From NCBI RefSeq assembly GCF_900105325.1, contig NZ_FNSU01000003.1, forward strand, positions 3,168,501 to 3,232,500: a DNA stretch of 64,000 nt, read 5' to 3'. Positions 22,237 through 31,600 of this stretch are shown one piece after another; positions within the stretch are counted from its first letter, which is position 1; the number at the start of each line of letters is the position of its first letter. The notes beneath the pieces were generated by a model that was given only the letters and a program-made list of their open reading frames with translations, did no database searches and was not told where the DNA came from. This DNA is from Pseudomonas marginalis. Lineage in GTDB: Bacteria > Pseudomonadota > Gammaproteobacteria > Pseudomonadales > Pseudomonadaceae. A program made the translations under genes and the position numbers.

Positions 22237-23706
22237 TCAACCTACGCGGTAGTTAGGCGCTTCCTTGGTGATCTGCACGTCGTGGACATGGGACTCAGCC
22301 ATGCCGGCGCCGGTGATCCGTACGAACTCTGGCTTGGTGCGCATTTCTTCGATGTCGGCGCTGCCGGTGTAGCCCATCGAGGAACGCAGGCCGCCCATCA
22401 GTTGATGGATGATGGCGCTCAGGGTGCCCTTGTACGGCACACGGCCTTCGATGCCTTCCGGCACGAGCTTCTCGGCGCCTGCCGAGGAGTCCTGGAAGTA
22501 ACGGTCGGAAGAGCCTTGCGCCTGGGACATGGCGCCCAGCGAACCCATGCCGCGGTAAGCCTTGTAGGAACGGCCTTGGAACAGTTCGATCTCGCCCGGC
22601 GCTTCTTCGGTACCGGCGAACATCGAGCCCATCATTACGCAGGAAGCACCGGCAACGATGGCCTTGGACAGGTCACCGGAGAAACGGATGCCGCCGTCGG
22701 CGATCAACGGTACGCCAGTGCCTTCAAGGGCCGCGGCGACGTTGGCGATGGCGCTGATTTGCGGCACGCCCACACCGGCAACGATACGCGTGGTGCAGAT
22801 CGAGCCAGGGCCGATACCGACCTTGACCGCATCGGCACCGGCTTCGGCCAGGGCCTTGGCGGCCGCGCCGGTGGCAATATTGCCGCCGATCACCTGCACC
22901 TCAGGGAAGTTCTGCTTGACCCAGCGAACGCGGTCGATCACGCCTTTGGAGTGACCGTGGGCAGTGTCGACCACTACCACGTCAACGCCGGCAGCCACCA
23001 GGGCCGCCACGCGGTCGCCAGTGTCTTTGCCGGTACCGACCGCAGCGCCGACGCGCAGACGACCTTGGTCATCCTTGCTGGCCAGCGGGTAAGCCTTGGC
23101 TTTTTCGATGTCATTGACGGTCATCATCCCTTTGAGGGCGAATTTGTCGTCGACGATCAGCACGCGCTCGATACGGTGCTTGTGCAGCAGTTCGCGCACG
23201 TCGTTCTTGTCGGCGCCTTCCTTGACAGTCACGAGGCGCTCTTTAGGCGTCATCACTTCGCGGACGGTGACTTCAAGACGGTTCTCGAAACGCACGTCAC
23301 GGGAAGTGACGATGCCGACCAGGTCGCCATCGTGCAGTACCGGAACGCCGGAGATGTTGTGCAGGCGAGTCAGGTCGAACAGGTCACGCACGGTAGCGTC
23401 GGCTTCGATGGTGATCGGATCCTTCACCACACCGGCTTCGTAACGCTTGACCTTGCGCACTTCGGCAGCTTGCTGCTCGATGGTCATGTTCTTGTGGATG
23501 ATGCCGATGCCGCCTTCCTGAGCCATGGCGATTGCCAAACGGGCTTCGGTGACGGTGTCCATGGCAGCGGAAACCAGGGGAATATTCAGCTCGATGCCAC
23601 GGGTTAGGCGGGTCTTGAGACTGACTTCGTTAGGAAGCACCTCGGAATAACCGGGCACTAGGAGAATGTCGTCGAATGTCAGAGCTTCTTGGCTGATACG
23701 CAGCAT
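22237..23706 (-). CDS. guaB: Inosine-5'-monophosphate dehydrogenase
   Basis: It oxidises IMP to XMP with NAD+ in the committed step to GMP. The start MLRISQEALTFDDILLVPGYS is chosen because it gives the usual 489 residues. Upstream codons overlap the promoter. The barrel is interrupted by two CBS domains (about 93-205). The catalytic Cys lies in GIGPGSICTTR, and the flap region ends in a typical YRVG tail. A consensus sigma-70 promoter lies about 35-70 bases upstream. guaA follows. Confidence 0.98.
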   Translation of the reverse strand: MLRISQEALTFDDILLVPGYSEVLPNEVSLKTRLTRGIELNIPLVSAAMDTVTEARLAIAMAQEGGIGIIHKNMTIEQQAAEVRKVKRYEAGVVKDPITIEADATVRDLFDLTRLHNISGVPVLHDGDLVGIVTSRDVRFENRLEVTVREVMTPKERLVTVKEGADKNDVRELLHKHRIERVLIVDDKFALKGMMTVNDIEKAKAYPLASKDDQGRLRVGAAVGTGKDTGDRVAALVAAGVDVVVVDTAHGHSKGVIDRVRWVKQNFPEVQVIGGNIATGAAAKALAEAGADAVKVGIGPGSICTTRIVAGVGVPQISAIANVAAALEGTGVPLIADGGIRFSGDLSKAIVAGASCVMMGSMFAGTEEAPGEIELFQGRSYKAYRGMGSLGAMSQAQGSSDRYFQDSSAGAEKLVPEGIEGRVPYKGTLSAIIHQLMGGLRSSMGYTGSADIEEMRTKPEFVRITGAGMAESHVHDVQITKEAPNYRVG

Positions 23707-23742
23707 CGCGGGGGCTCCCGAGCGGGAAAATGGAAGCGCGCC

Positions 23743-23771
23743 ATTATACTCAGACACCCCCCAGGTCTCAA
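23743..23771 (-). promoter_or_regulatory. Sigma-70 promoter of guaBA
   Basis: Read on the minus strand, TTGAGA (23771-23766), a 17-base spacer and a perfect TATAAT (23748-23743) lie just upstream of guaB. Confidence 0.8.
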
Positions 23772-23810
23772 TGTAAAACTCTGACATATTTGGGAATAGT
23801 GATAGAAGGA

Positions 23811-24359
23811 CTACAGCTCGACTTTGACCCAGCTGATCTTCTGGTCCAGCCAATCGGCGAATTCGTCGATAAAGCTCTGCTTGAACCCCGCCTCCGCCCA
23901 GTTGTTGAAGATGAACCCCAGGTTGGAAAACCCGCACGCCTGCAGGAACAGAAAACCGTTGATGTCATCTTCATGCCCACACAGCGGGCAGGTGAAGTTG
24001 TCGGTGTGGCCGGGCATCCAGTCTTCCAGGCTTTCGAACAGCGCCTCGCCGACTTCCTTGAGGCATTCCGGGCAGCCGGCCTCCTCGAGAAAGCCCTTGG
24101 CCGGGGTATAGATGCAGCGCTTGTAGATGATCTCCAGGCCGTTGACCGGCTCGTTGAACGGCAGCGCCTCGGGGTGCAGCACCACGGCGCGGGCGCCGTC
24201 GGCCAGGGCATAGGCCATGCGGTTGCCGGTGCGGCCACAGGTGGTCAGTTCTTCCTTGATGATGTTCTTGCGCACCAGCCACCGCACGATCGCCCGGGCG
24301 CGGGGTTCGTGGACGGGCAAGGTGGAGATTTTCGGGACAAGGATGCTTTGGGAATTCAT
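23811..24359 (-). CDS. Conserved protein of unknown function with two CxxC pairs (zinc-ribbon-like)
   Basis: I do not recognise a function. The 182-residue protein has CPEC at 96-99 and CPLC at 124-127, spaced to form one zinc ribbon. It also has Cys41, Cys82 and Cys142, and an aromatic, acidic C-terminal third. There is no signal peptide or membrane segment, so it is probably cytosolic. It stands alone between guaB and the TSUP exporter gene on the same strand, separated from the latter by a single REP hairpin. Codon use looks native. Confidence 0.7.
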   Translation of the reverse strand: MNSQSILVPKISTLPVHEPRARAIVRWLVRKNIIKEELTTCGRTGNRMAYALADGARAVVLHPEALPFNEPVNGLEIIYKRCIYTPAKGFLEEAGCPECLKEVGEALFESLEDWMPGHTDNFTCPLCGHEDDINGFLFLQACGFSNLGFIFNNWAEAGFKQSFIDEFADWLDQKISWVKVEL

Positions 24360-24383
24360 GGGAGACCTGCGGCGTGGCTTCTG

Positions 24384-24413
24384 GCCTCATCGCGGACAAG
24401 CCCGCGATGAGGC
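24384..24413. repeat. Single REP hairpin
   Basis: GCCTCATCGCGG pairs perfectly with CCGCGATGAGGC around ACAAGC. It is a solitary REP-type element between the TSUP gene and the zinc-ribbon gene. Confidence 0.75.
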
Positions 24414-24450
24414 TCGGGAGGACGGCAGCTTAATCCCTGAAGAAATCAGG

Positions 24451-25218
24451 TCAAGTGCTCAAGTACCGCCCAATCAACGCAATGCCACTGGCCAGCACCA
24501 ACCACGTCACCAGCCGGACGAAGGCCTCACGGGACATGCGCATGGTCAGCCTGCGCCCACACCACAGCCCCAGGGCCATCGCCGGCAGCAGGCACAGCGC
24601 CAGCATCAGCAGCGGCCAATCAGCATACACCCCGGCGATCAGGAACAGGCTCAGGCGCACCACCGTGCTGCAACTGATCAGCGCGCTTTGGGTGGCGCGC
24701 GCCGCGTCCTTGGGCAAGCGGCTGTTGAGGTAGATTGCATATAAAAAGCCACCACTGCCGAACAACGCACCGAACAACCCGCCTACGGTGCCCATGGGGA
24801 TCGACCAGCCAGCGGCCAGCTGCGTTGGCCGGGTTTTCACCGCCAGGCTGTAGATCGCATAGGCGCTGATAAACAGCCCCATCAGCAGCAGCAACAGGTC
24901 CGAATGCAGGTTGAGCAGAAACACCACGCCCAGGGTGCAGCCAATCGCCATGCACGGCAGCAATCGCAGCAGCTCCGGCTTGTTCACGTCCCGGCGCGTT
25001 TGCAGCAGGCCGCCGAAGGCCGCGACGAAATCCAGCAGCACCAGCAGCGGGATGATCTTCGACAGCGGCATAAACACAATCAGGATCGGCCCCGCCACCA
25101 GCGCCGTGCCAAAACCGGCGATGCCGAACACGATATAGGCCACCACCACGCCCAGGCCGATCACCAGCCAATCCATACCATCAAACGACCACTGACTCAT
25201 CAGCTCAACCGGGCTCAT
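24451..25218 (-). CDS. TSUP family (TauE/SafE) anion exporter
   Basis: This 255-residue inner-membrane protein has about eight hydrophobic segments and the family pattern GFGTALVAGP near the start, with a second glycine-rich repeat (GTVGGLFGALFGSGG). These are the two halves of TSUP transporters, which move sulfite, sulfoacetate or related anions. The start MSPVELMSQ is chosen because AAGGAA lies 9 bases upstream; an alternative ATG at 25257 has no ribosome site. It is divergent from a LysR gene with 99 bases between, which suggests that regulator controls it. The substrate is unknown. Confidence 0.88.
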   Translation of the reverse strand: MSPVELMSQWSFDGMDWLVIGLGVVVAYIVFGIAGFGTALVAGPILIVFMPLSKIIPLLVLLDFVAAFGGLLQTRRDVNKPELLRLLPCMAIGCTLGVVFLLNLHSDLLLLLMGLFISAYAIYSLAVKTRPTQLAAGWSIPMGTVGGLFGALFGSGGFLYAIYLNSRLPKDAARATQSALISCSTVVRLSLFLIAGVYADWPLLMLALCLLPAMALGLWCGRRLTMRMSREAFVRLVTWLVLASGIALIGRYLST

Positions 25219-25317
25219 GGGTAATTCCTTATTGGAGATGACCATCACTTTAGCCATCGGTAAGGGATCCGACTAATATCTTCAAGGCCCTCCACCTATC
25301 TCGAAAAGGCATGACGT

Positions 25318-26208
25318 GTGATCTCCACCCGCCAACTGCGTTACTTCGTCGAAATCGCCGACAGCGGCAGCTTCAGTGCCGCCGCCGAACGTTTGTTCGT
25401 GGCGCAATCGGCCCTGAGCCGGCAGATCAAGGAGCTGGAAAACCAACTGCGAACCCCGCTGTTCGAACGCACCGCGCGCCAGCCGCGGCTGACTGCCGCC
25501 GGTGAAGCCTTCTATCCACGGGCGCGCAACCTGCTGGGCGAATTGCTCAAGGCCAGCCAGATGGCGACCCAAGTGGGCAACGGCGAATTGGGCACACTGC
25601 GCCTCAGCCATTCGAGCACCGTGCCGATGAGCGGGCCTTTACTGCAAGGCATCGGCACCTGGCTGGAGCGCTGCCCTGGGGTGTCGATGGATATCGGCAA
25701 ACTGTCCTCCGAAGCGCAGCTGGAAGAAATCGCCGACGGTCGCCTGGAAGTCGGGGTGCTGCGTTTACCCGTGCTGCGCCAGCGCGAAGGTGTACGGGTC
25801 ATGCCTTTATACAGCGAACCCCTGCTGCTGGCCGTGCCTGCGAGTCATGCGCTGGCACGCAGCCAGGCGCCCATCGAACTGGAGCAACTGAAAGACCAGG
25901 CGTTTATCTCGATCTCCCATCCCCAGCGTGGCGGCCTGAGTTATCTGTCGGCCGAACTGTGCATGCGTGCGGGATTTTTCCCCAAGGCCGCGCGAGTGAT
26001 GTCACGCAAAACCACCCAGTTGCAGTTGATCCAGGCCGGTTTCGGTATAGCCTTGCTGCCAAAGTCCATGCAGGACATCGCCCCCGCCAACGTGCACTTT
26101 TTGCCCCTGGCCGACTCGGACTGCCTGAGCACCGTCGCCCTGGCCTGCCAGCAGTCACCGAGCGCGTTGGTGGAGCAGTTCTGTCAAACCCTGCACGAAT
26201 GCCTATAA
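25318..26208 (+). CDS. LysR-family transcriptional regulator
   Basis: The 296-residue protein starts at GTG, with an AAAAGG site upstream. It has the classic winged helix-turn-helix (RQLRYFVEIADSGSFSAAAE, about 5-24; SRQIKELE follows) and a C-terminal periplasmic-binding-like effector domain from about 90. It is divergent from the TSUP exporter gene, so that gene is the obvious target. The effector cannot be named. It ends 10 bases before xseA, so it may read through into it. Confidence 0.9.
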   Translation: MISTRQLRYFVEIADSGSFSAAAERLFVAQSALSRQIKELENQLRTPLFERTARQPRLTAAGEAFYPRARNLLGELLKASQMATQVGNGELGTLRLSHSSTVPMSGPLLQGIGTWLERCPGVSMDIGKLSSEAQLEEIADGRLEVGVLRLPVLRQREGVRVMPLYSEPLLLAVPASHALARSQAPIELEQLKDQAFISISHPQRGGLSYLSAELCMRAGFFPKAARVMSRKTTQLQLIQAGFGIALLPKSMQDIAPANVHFLPLADSDCLSTVALACQQSPSALVEQFCQTLHECL

Positions 26209-26218
26209 ACTGCCGCCC

Positions 26219-27598
26219 ATGATTAAAGATCCCTTTGCCCGCTTGGGCCTGGACCGCGAAGTCCTGACTGTCAGCCAGCTCAACGGCCGCGCGCGGGTGT
26301 TGCTGGAAGACGTGTTCACCAATATCTGGGTCGAAGGCGAGATCTCCAACCTCGCCCGCCCGGCCTCCGGCCATGTGTACTTCACCCTCAAGGACAGTGG
26401 CGCCCAGGTGCGTTGTGCGCTGTTTCGCAATAACGCCGCGCGGGTCCGCCAGGCGTTGAAGGATGGCCTGGCGGTGAAGGTACGCGGCAAGGTCTCGCTG
26501 TTCGAGGGCCGTGGCGACTACCAGTTGATCCTCGATACCGTCGAACCCGCCGGGGATGGCGCGCTGCGCCTGGCCTTCGATGCCCTGAAGGAAAAACTCA
26601 GCGCCGAGGGCCTGTTCAGTGCCGAACGCAAGGTGCCGCTGCCCGCGCACCCGCGCCGCATCGGCATTATCAGTTCGCCCACCGGTGCGGTGATCCGCGA
26701 CATCATCAGCGTGTTCCGTCGTCGCGCGCCCCAGGTGCAATTGACGTTGATCCCCACCGCCGTACAAGGCCGCGAAGCGATCCCGCAGATTGTGCGCGCG
26801 CTGAAGCTGGCGGATGCCCGTGGCTTTGACGCGCTGATCCTGGCCCGTGGCGGCGGTTCGCTGGAAGATCTCTGGTGCTTCAACGAAGAAGCCGTGGCGC
26901 GGGCAGTGGATGCTTGCGTGACGCCAATCGTCAGTGCCGTCGGCCATGAAACCGATGTGTCCATCAGCGATTTCGTTGCCGACGTACGCGCGCCCACACC
27001 TTCGGCGGCCGCTGAGTTGCTGGCCCCCGACGCCGGCAACCTGGTGCGCCAGGTCGAAAGCCTGCACCGCCGCCTGGTGATGCTGATGCGCAATCGCCTG
27101 ACCCACGACCGCCTGCGCCTGGAAGGCATGGCCCGGCGCCTGCGGCACCCCGGCGAACGTCTGCGCCAGCAGGCCCAGCGCCTGGATGACCTGGATATGC
27201 GCCTGCGCCGCGCCTTCGAGCGCAGCCTCAATACCCGCCGCGAACGCCTGATCCGCCTGGAAACCCGTCTCGCCGGCCAGCATCCGGGGCGCCAGTTGGC
27301 CCTGCTGCGCCAGCGCCTGGACAGCCTTGCCGAACGCCTGCCCCGCGCCATGCGCGAAGGCCTCAAGGCGCGTCGCCTGCAATTGCAAAGCCAGGTGCAG
27401 ACGTTGCACGTAGTCAGCCCGCTGGCAACCTTGGGCCGTGGCTACAGCATTTTGCTCGACGAGCGTGGCCAGGCCATCCGCAACGCCGCACAGACCCACA
27501 CCGGCCAGCGCCTCACCGCGCGCCTCGGTGAAGGCCAATTGCAGGTGCGGGTGGAAGATAACCACCTGACCCCCGTCACCCTTTCGTTATTGGATTGA
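26219..27598 (+). CDS. xseA: Exodeoxyribonuclease VII large subunit
   Basis: At 459 residues it matches the family. An N-terminal OB fold (about 20-115, with IWVEGEISNLARPASGH) binds single-stranded DNA. The catalytic region follows (GAVIRDII, ARGGGSLEDLWCFNEE, SAVGHETD). Then come a long Arg/Gln-rich coiled coil (about 275-400) and a C-terminal segment with LGRGYSIL. With XseB, encoded elsewhere, it degrades single-stranded DNA in both directions. It is transcribed with the M23 peptidase gene 3 bases downstream. Confidence 0.97.
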   Translation: MIKDPFARLGLDREVLTVSQLNGRARVLLEDVFTNIWVEGEISNLARPASGHVYFTLKDSGAQVRCALFRNNAARVRQALKDGLAVKVRGKVSLFEGRGDYQLILDTVEPAGDGALRLAFDALKEKLSAEGLFSAERKVPLPAHPRRIGIISSPTGAVIRDIISVFRRRAPQVQLTLIPTAVQGREAIPQIVRALKLADARGFDALILARGGGSLEDLWCFNEEAVARAVDACVTPIVSAVGHETDVSISDFVADVRAPTPSAAAELLAPDAGNLVRQVESLHRRLVMLMRNRLTHDRLRLEGMARRLRHPGERLRQQAQRLDDLDMRLRRAFERSLNTRRERLIRLETRLAGQHPGRQLALLRQRLDSLAERLPRAMREGLKARRLQLQSQVQTLHVVSPLATLGRGYSILLDERGQAIRNAAQTHTGQRLTARLGEGQLQVRVEDNHLTPVTLSLLD

Positions 27599-27601
27599 TT
27601 G

Positions 27602-28423
27602 ATGCCACGTTTCTTTAGTGTGTTGCTGCTGCTATGCCTCGCCGTTAACGCTCATGCCGACAGCTATATCAGCCGTACCTTGAACAAGCCGGTGCCCGGC
27701 GGCGTTGCGGTGGTTGAACTCGGCCCTTCGGCTACCGCGCCGAAAGCCACGTACCAGGGCAAACCCGTGCTGGTGGTGAAGGAGCAGGACAACTGGCTGG
27801 CGATTGTCGGCATCCCGCTGACGGTCAAGCCGGGCAACGAGCGCATCAGCAGCGGCGGGCGCAGCCTGCCGTTTATCGTCGGCTACAAGAAATACCCGGA
27901 ACAGCGCATCACCCTGAAGAACAAAAGCCAGGTCAACCCCAACCCGGCGCAGCTCAAGCGCATCGAGGGCGAGTTGGCCGTGCAGCTCAAGGCCTATCGC
28001 AGTTTCAGCCCGAACCTGCCGAGCAACCTGGTGCTGGACAAACCGGTGAACGGGCCGCTGTCGAGCAAGTTTGGCGTACGCCGTTTCTTCAACGATGAAG
28101 AGCGCAATCCTCATTCGGGCCTGGACTTTGCCGTGCCGGCCGGTACACCGATCAAGACGCCGGCGAACGGTAAGGTGATTCTGACCGGCAACTACTTCTT
28201 CAATGGCAATACCGTGTTTGTCGACCACGGCCAGGGCTTTATCAGCATGTTCTGCCATATGTCGAAGATCGATGTAAAAGTCGGCGATCAACTGGTGCGC
28301 GGTACGGTGGTGGGCAAGGTCGGCTCGACGGGCCGTGCGACCGGGCCGCATATGCATTGGAATATCAGCCTCAATGACGCACGGGTCGATCCTGCGATAT
28401 TTATCGGCGCCTTCCAGCCCTGA
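27602..28423 (+). CDS. M23-family peptidase (lysostaphin-type endopeptidase)
   Basis: The ATG at 27602 gives 273 residues with a Sec signal peptide (RFFSVLLLLCLAVNAHA). An N-terminal beta domain is followed by an M23 domain (about 150-270). Its zinc ligands are in HSGLDFAVPAGTP and GPHMHWNI, so the HxxxD and HxH motifs are intact and activity is expected. It should act in the periplasm on peptidoglycan peptide cross-links. It starts 3 bases after xseA. P. aeruginosa has a similar gene in the same neighbourhood. Confidence 0.92.
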   Translation: MPRFFSVLLLLCLAVNAHADSYISRTLNKPVPGGVAVVELGPSATAPKATYQGKPVLVVKEQDNWLAIVGIPLTVKPGNERISSGGRSLPFIVGYKKYPEQRITLKNKSQVNPNPAQLKRIEGELAVQLKAYRSFSPNLPSNLVLDKPVNGPLSSKFGVRRFFNDEERNPHSGLDFAVPAGTPIKTPANGKVILTGNYFFNGNTVFVDHGQGFISMFCHMSKIDVKVGDQLVRGTVVGKVGSTGRATGPHMHWNISLNDARVDPAIFIGAFQP

Positions 28424-28654
28424 TACGCGGCAGCGCATTCAGCCCGGTCTGGACGTTCAAACCCCACGTATAGACCGGTCACTGACGACCGCCCTCTTTC
28501 AACAACCATGGCGCCGATCTCGACACAGTGCGTCGCCATTCCCGCCTATTTTCGAAGGAACCGTCATCGCTTGACTTGCCACCCACACATCGAGTCCCAG
28601 GGAGGACAATTCGCTCACAAGGACACATAAAGCAAGTCTTGTGGAGTTTCCTTA

Positions 28655-31600
28655 ATGCATATCTCTGACTTCAAGCCCGCGCAACCCCAAACCGTTATTC
28701 CACCTTCTCGCCCTGCATCATCTACGCCAACAGCCCAGAACGACAGCCCAGGCCCACAACCCGCCCCCGCCAAGTCTCGTTCGTCCGTACGGGGACTCGC
28801 CAGCCTCTCCGCCCCTTACTCATCGGGCATAAACCCCGCCACTGCCATCCGCAGCCCTCTCTCGAATCACTTCAAGATCGGCGATCTGCAGCTACTGAAT
28901 GAACAGTACTCCAGCCTCATGGACGAGATGGCCTCAGAGCAACGCCAGCGTCCTGATTTCAAAAACTTTTTGCAGACACGGCTGGCACAGGCGTTTCCTC
29001 AACTGAATCCCCTCGACCCGGACAAGGTTTCGTTCAATAGCTATACGTCAAACAACGGCGTAGAACAGTTGAAATCCTCCGAGCCGATAATGACTGCCTT
29101 GAGCCGTGCGATTCGGGAAATCTATGCCAACCCGAGCAAACAGCTATTCGAGACACCGGGGGTCAGGACCGAATTTGTGACCCGGCCAGCGCCCGATGAG
29201 GCAGTCAATGTCCTCCAGCCCACCGCCTCGCTGCACACCATCGCCAGGAGCATTGCCACCGAGTACGCTCAGACGCTTCGGGAATACTGGACCACGCCCC
29301 AGCTTTCAGCGAACTCGCCCTCGCCACAGGACCAACTGTTATGGGTCCACAAACAGCAACTGTCGACCTTGGCAGCCATCCGCAAGATGGACGGCACGCT
29401 GAGCCCGGCCAGTAAAGAGTTGATCGACAACGCGCTGCGCTACCCGTCTCTAGAGGAACGGGAAAGTAAACTGCCTGACGGATCAAGGCCCGGTGTGTAC
29501 CCCATCACCATTGATGACGGCACAGTACAGGGTGCAGCCTTCGCCGGTGCGTTCATGATCACCAGCAAGGATGGCTCTTCAGCGTCCACCCCGACCTGGC
29601 CTGCCACCGGTCGGGAGATTAAGCTCAACGACCAGAATGGCCCCGTGGTGCTCTATACCCCCAGCGAAGGTTTCGAGGAATTCGCAACCCCGGCACTGTT
29701 ACGCGAAGCATTGGCGCAACGGCTCGACAGCGGCGGGCCGGCCGCCGAGCTGTTGAGGCAAAGCCTGCCGCTTTCGCTGCAAAACCGCGCGTCGCCGCCT
29801 ACGGGGGATGACTTGATGCTAGGCGTGGCCCCCCTGGCCGGGGATGTGCAGGCAGAGGGGATAAATTTGCTGCTCCAGCGCCAGGGCGCGGAAGTCGATG
29901 CGTTGATGGCCAGGACATTCACCCCGCAGCGGCCATCAAGCCCCACATCAACGCTGGGGCCGACGCTCATGACGGCCCTGGATGATGCCGCTGACTGGTC
30001 GGCACAAGTCGACGGCAGCAACGCCATGCTTGCGCGTAACGAGAAATTGGCCGAGAAAGGCCAGCCGGGCTGGTTGAAAAACCTCAGCCCCGCTCAAGAA
30101 TTGCTCTACAGCCACTTGGAAGGGAAAGCGACAAAGAGCGCTGAACAACTCGCCCCCCTGCTGGAAAACATTCCGTCCTTATCCAGCTTTGCCACGTCGC
30201 AAATGAATGAGGCGCTGAAACAGGCTTACCCCCAGGCCAATGTGGACGCCGATCAACTGATGGTTAAAGTAGTCACCAAGACGCGTTTCCACCTCGGTCG
30301 CTCCGGCATTCCACAACCCCCCTCCACTACCATCACCTATCTGTCACTGTCCGACCTGGCCCTGAAAAACCCAAGCCACTGGGAAATGGGCGAAAGCCAC
30401 AAGCACACCGAAACCACCATGACCCTGGCGCTGCAAGACACCAAGGGCTCACCGGTTCCAGATGATCAGAGGCGGCCGATCACCCTCGATACACAACAAC
30501 TCAAGCACCTGGTCTACACCGCAGATGTGGGTGGCGAATACACCAAGCTGCTGGAGACGCGCATGGCGCCGGATGCCGCATCGGGGCCGGCTGCTGATTT
30601 ACACAAGGCGTGGAAAGCCAGCAATGCCGACTTGATGGTGAAAGAAGCCTTCCTGGCACAACTCAACCCCGGTGGGTTCCAAGCCGATGCCAGCACCGAC
30701 AAGACCTTGAAGCGGGGCGTACAGTGGATCAACGCGGTTCTGGATCATCCGGATCCGGCCCAGCGTGCGAAGGTGGATGGACAAACGATTGTTGCCAACA
30801 CCCTGCTCCAGCTGGGCCTACCGGTTCGCGGCGTGATGGTCATCGGCAATCAAACCGACGCTTCTGTGGTGCTCTACAGCCCCGGAGCCCCCGACGGACT
30901 GGCGTTCAGGGAACTGCCCAACCTGGACGCATTGACGACGCTGCTGGAGAAGAAAGAATGGCAGGCCTATACCCAGAGCAGAAAATCGCCAACGGAAAAG
31001 GACGATTTTCAGCAATCCGTGGACGCTGCGCGCCGAGTCGTCACCAGTGGGGGCACCGACCTTCTTGCAGCCGCCGAGGTTCTTGACAAAGGAAGAAAAC
31101 GCCTCGCTGGTTCCATAACCCTAAAGCCGATGGAAACAGACATCCACGATGAATTGTTCACTCAACAGACGCGCTTGCTAATCGATAAAGCCGACTTCCA
31201 GTCAACCAGCAGCGCAGAAGTGAACGCCGAATCGACGCGTAACAAGATCATGTTTGGCTTGGAGGTGGGCAGCCTGTTTCTGGACTTCATACCAGTCATC
31301 GGCAAGGGCATTTCTACCGGGGTAAAGGTGGGCAGTCGGCTCGGCCGAGCGGCACTGAAAACCATCCAGGGCAATGCCCGGCACTTGCCAGGTGGACTGC
31401 TCACACGCGGCGGCCGGGTCAACCTTTTCGCCGACTTCACCGCGCTTGCATCAGGCCTGCCCCATGTGCCGAGCACGCCTTTGCGTCCGGTGTTTCGCGC
31501 GGCGGGAACGCCCGTCCCCGCCGCTCCCGTCGCAAGGTCGCTGCTCACCCAGGGAACGCCCCCGCCCGGCGCGCCTGTCCCGCCTGCCGTCCCTTCGACC

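Noticed and set aside
25904..27565. 553-codon minus-strand frame across the end of the LysR gene and xseA
   Set aside because: Covers two well-supported plus-strand genes and has a biased, motif-free composition.
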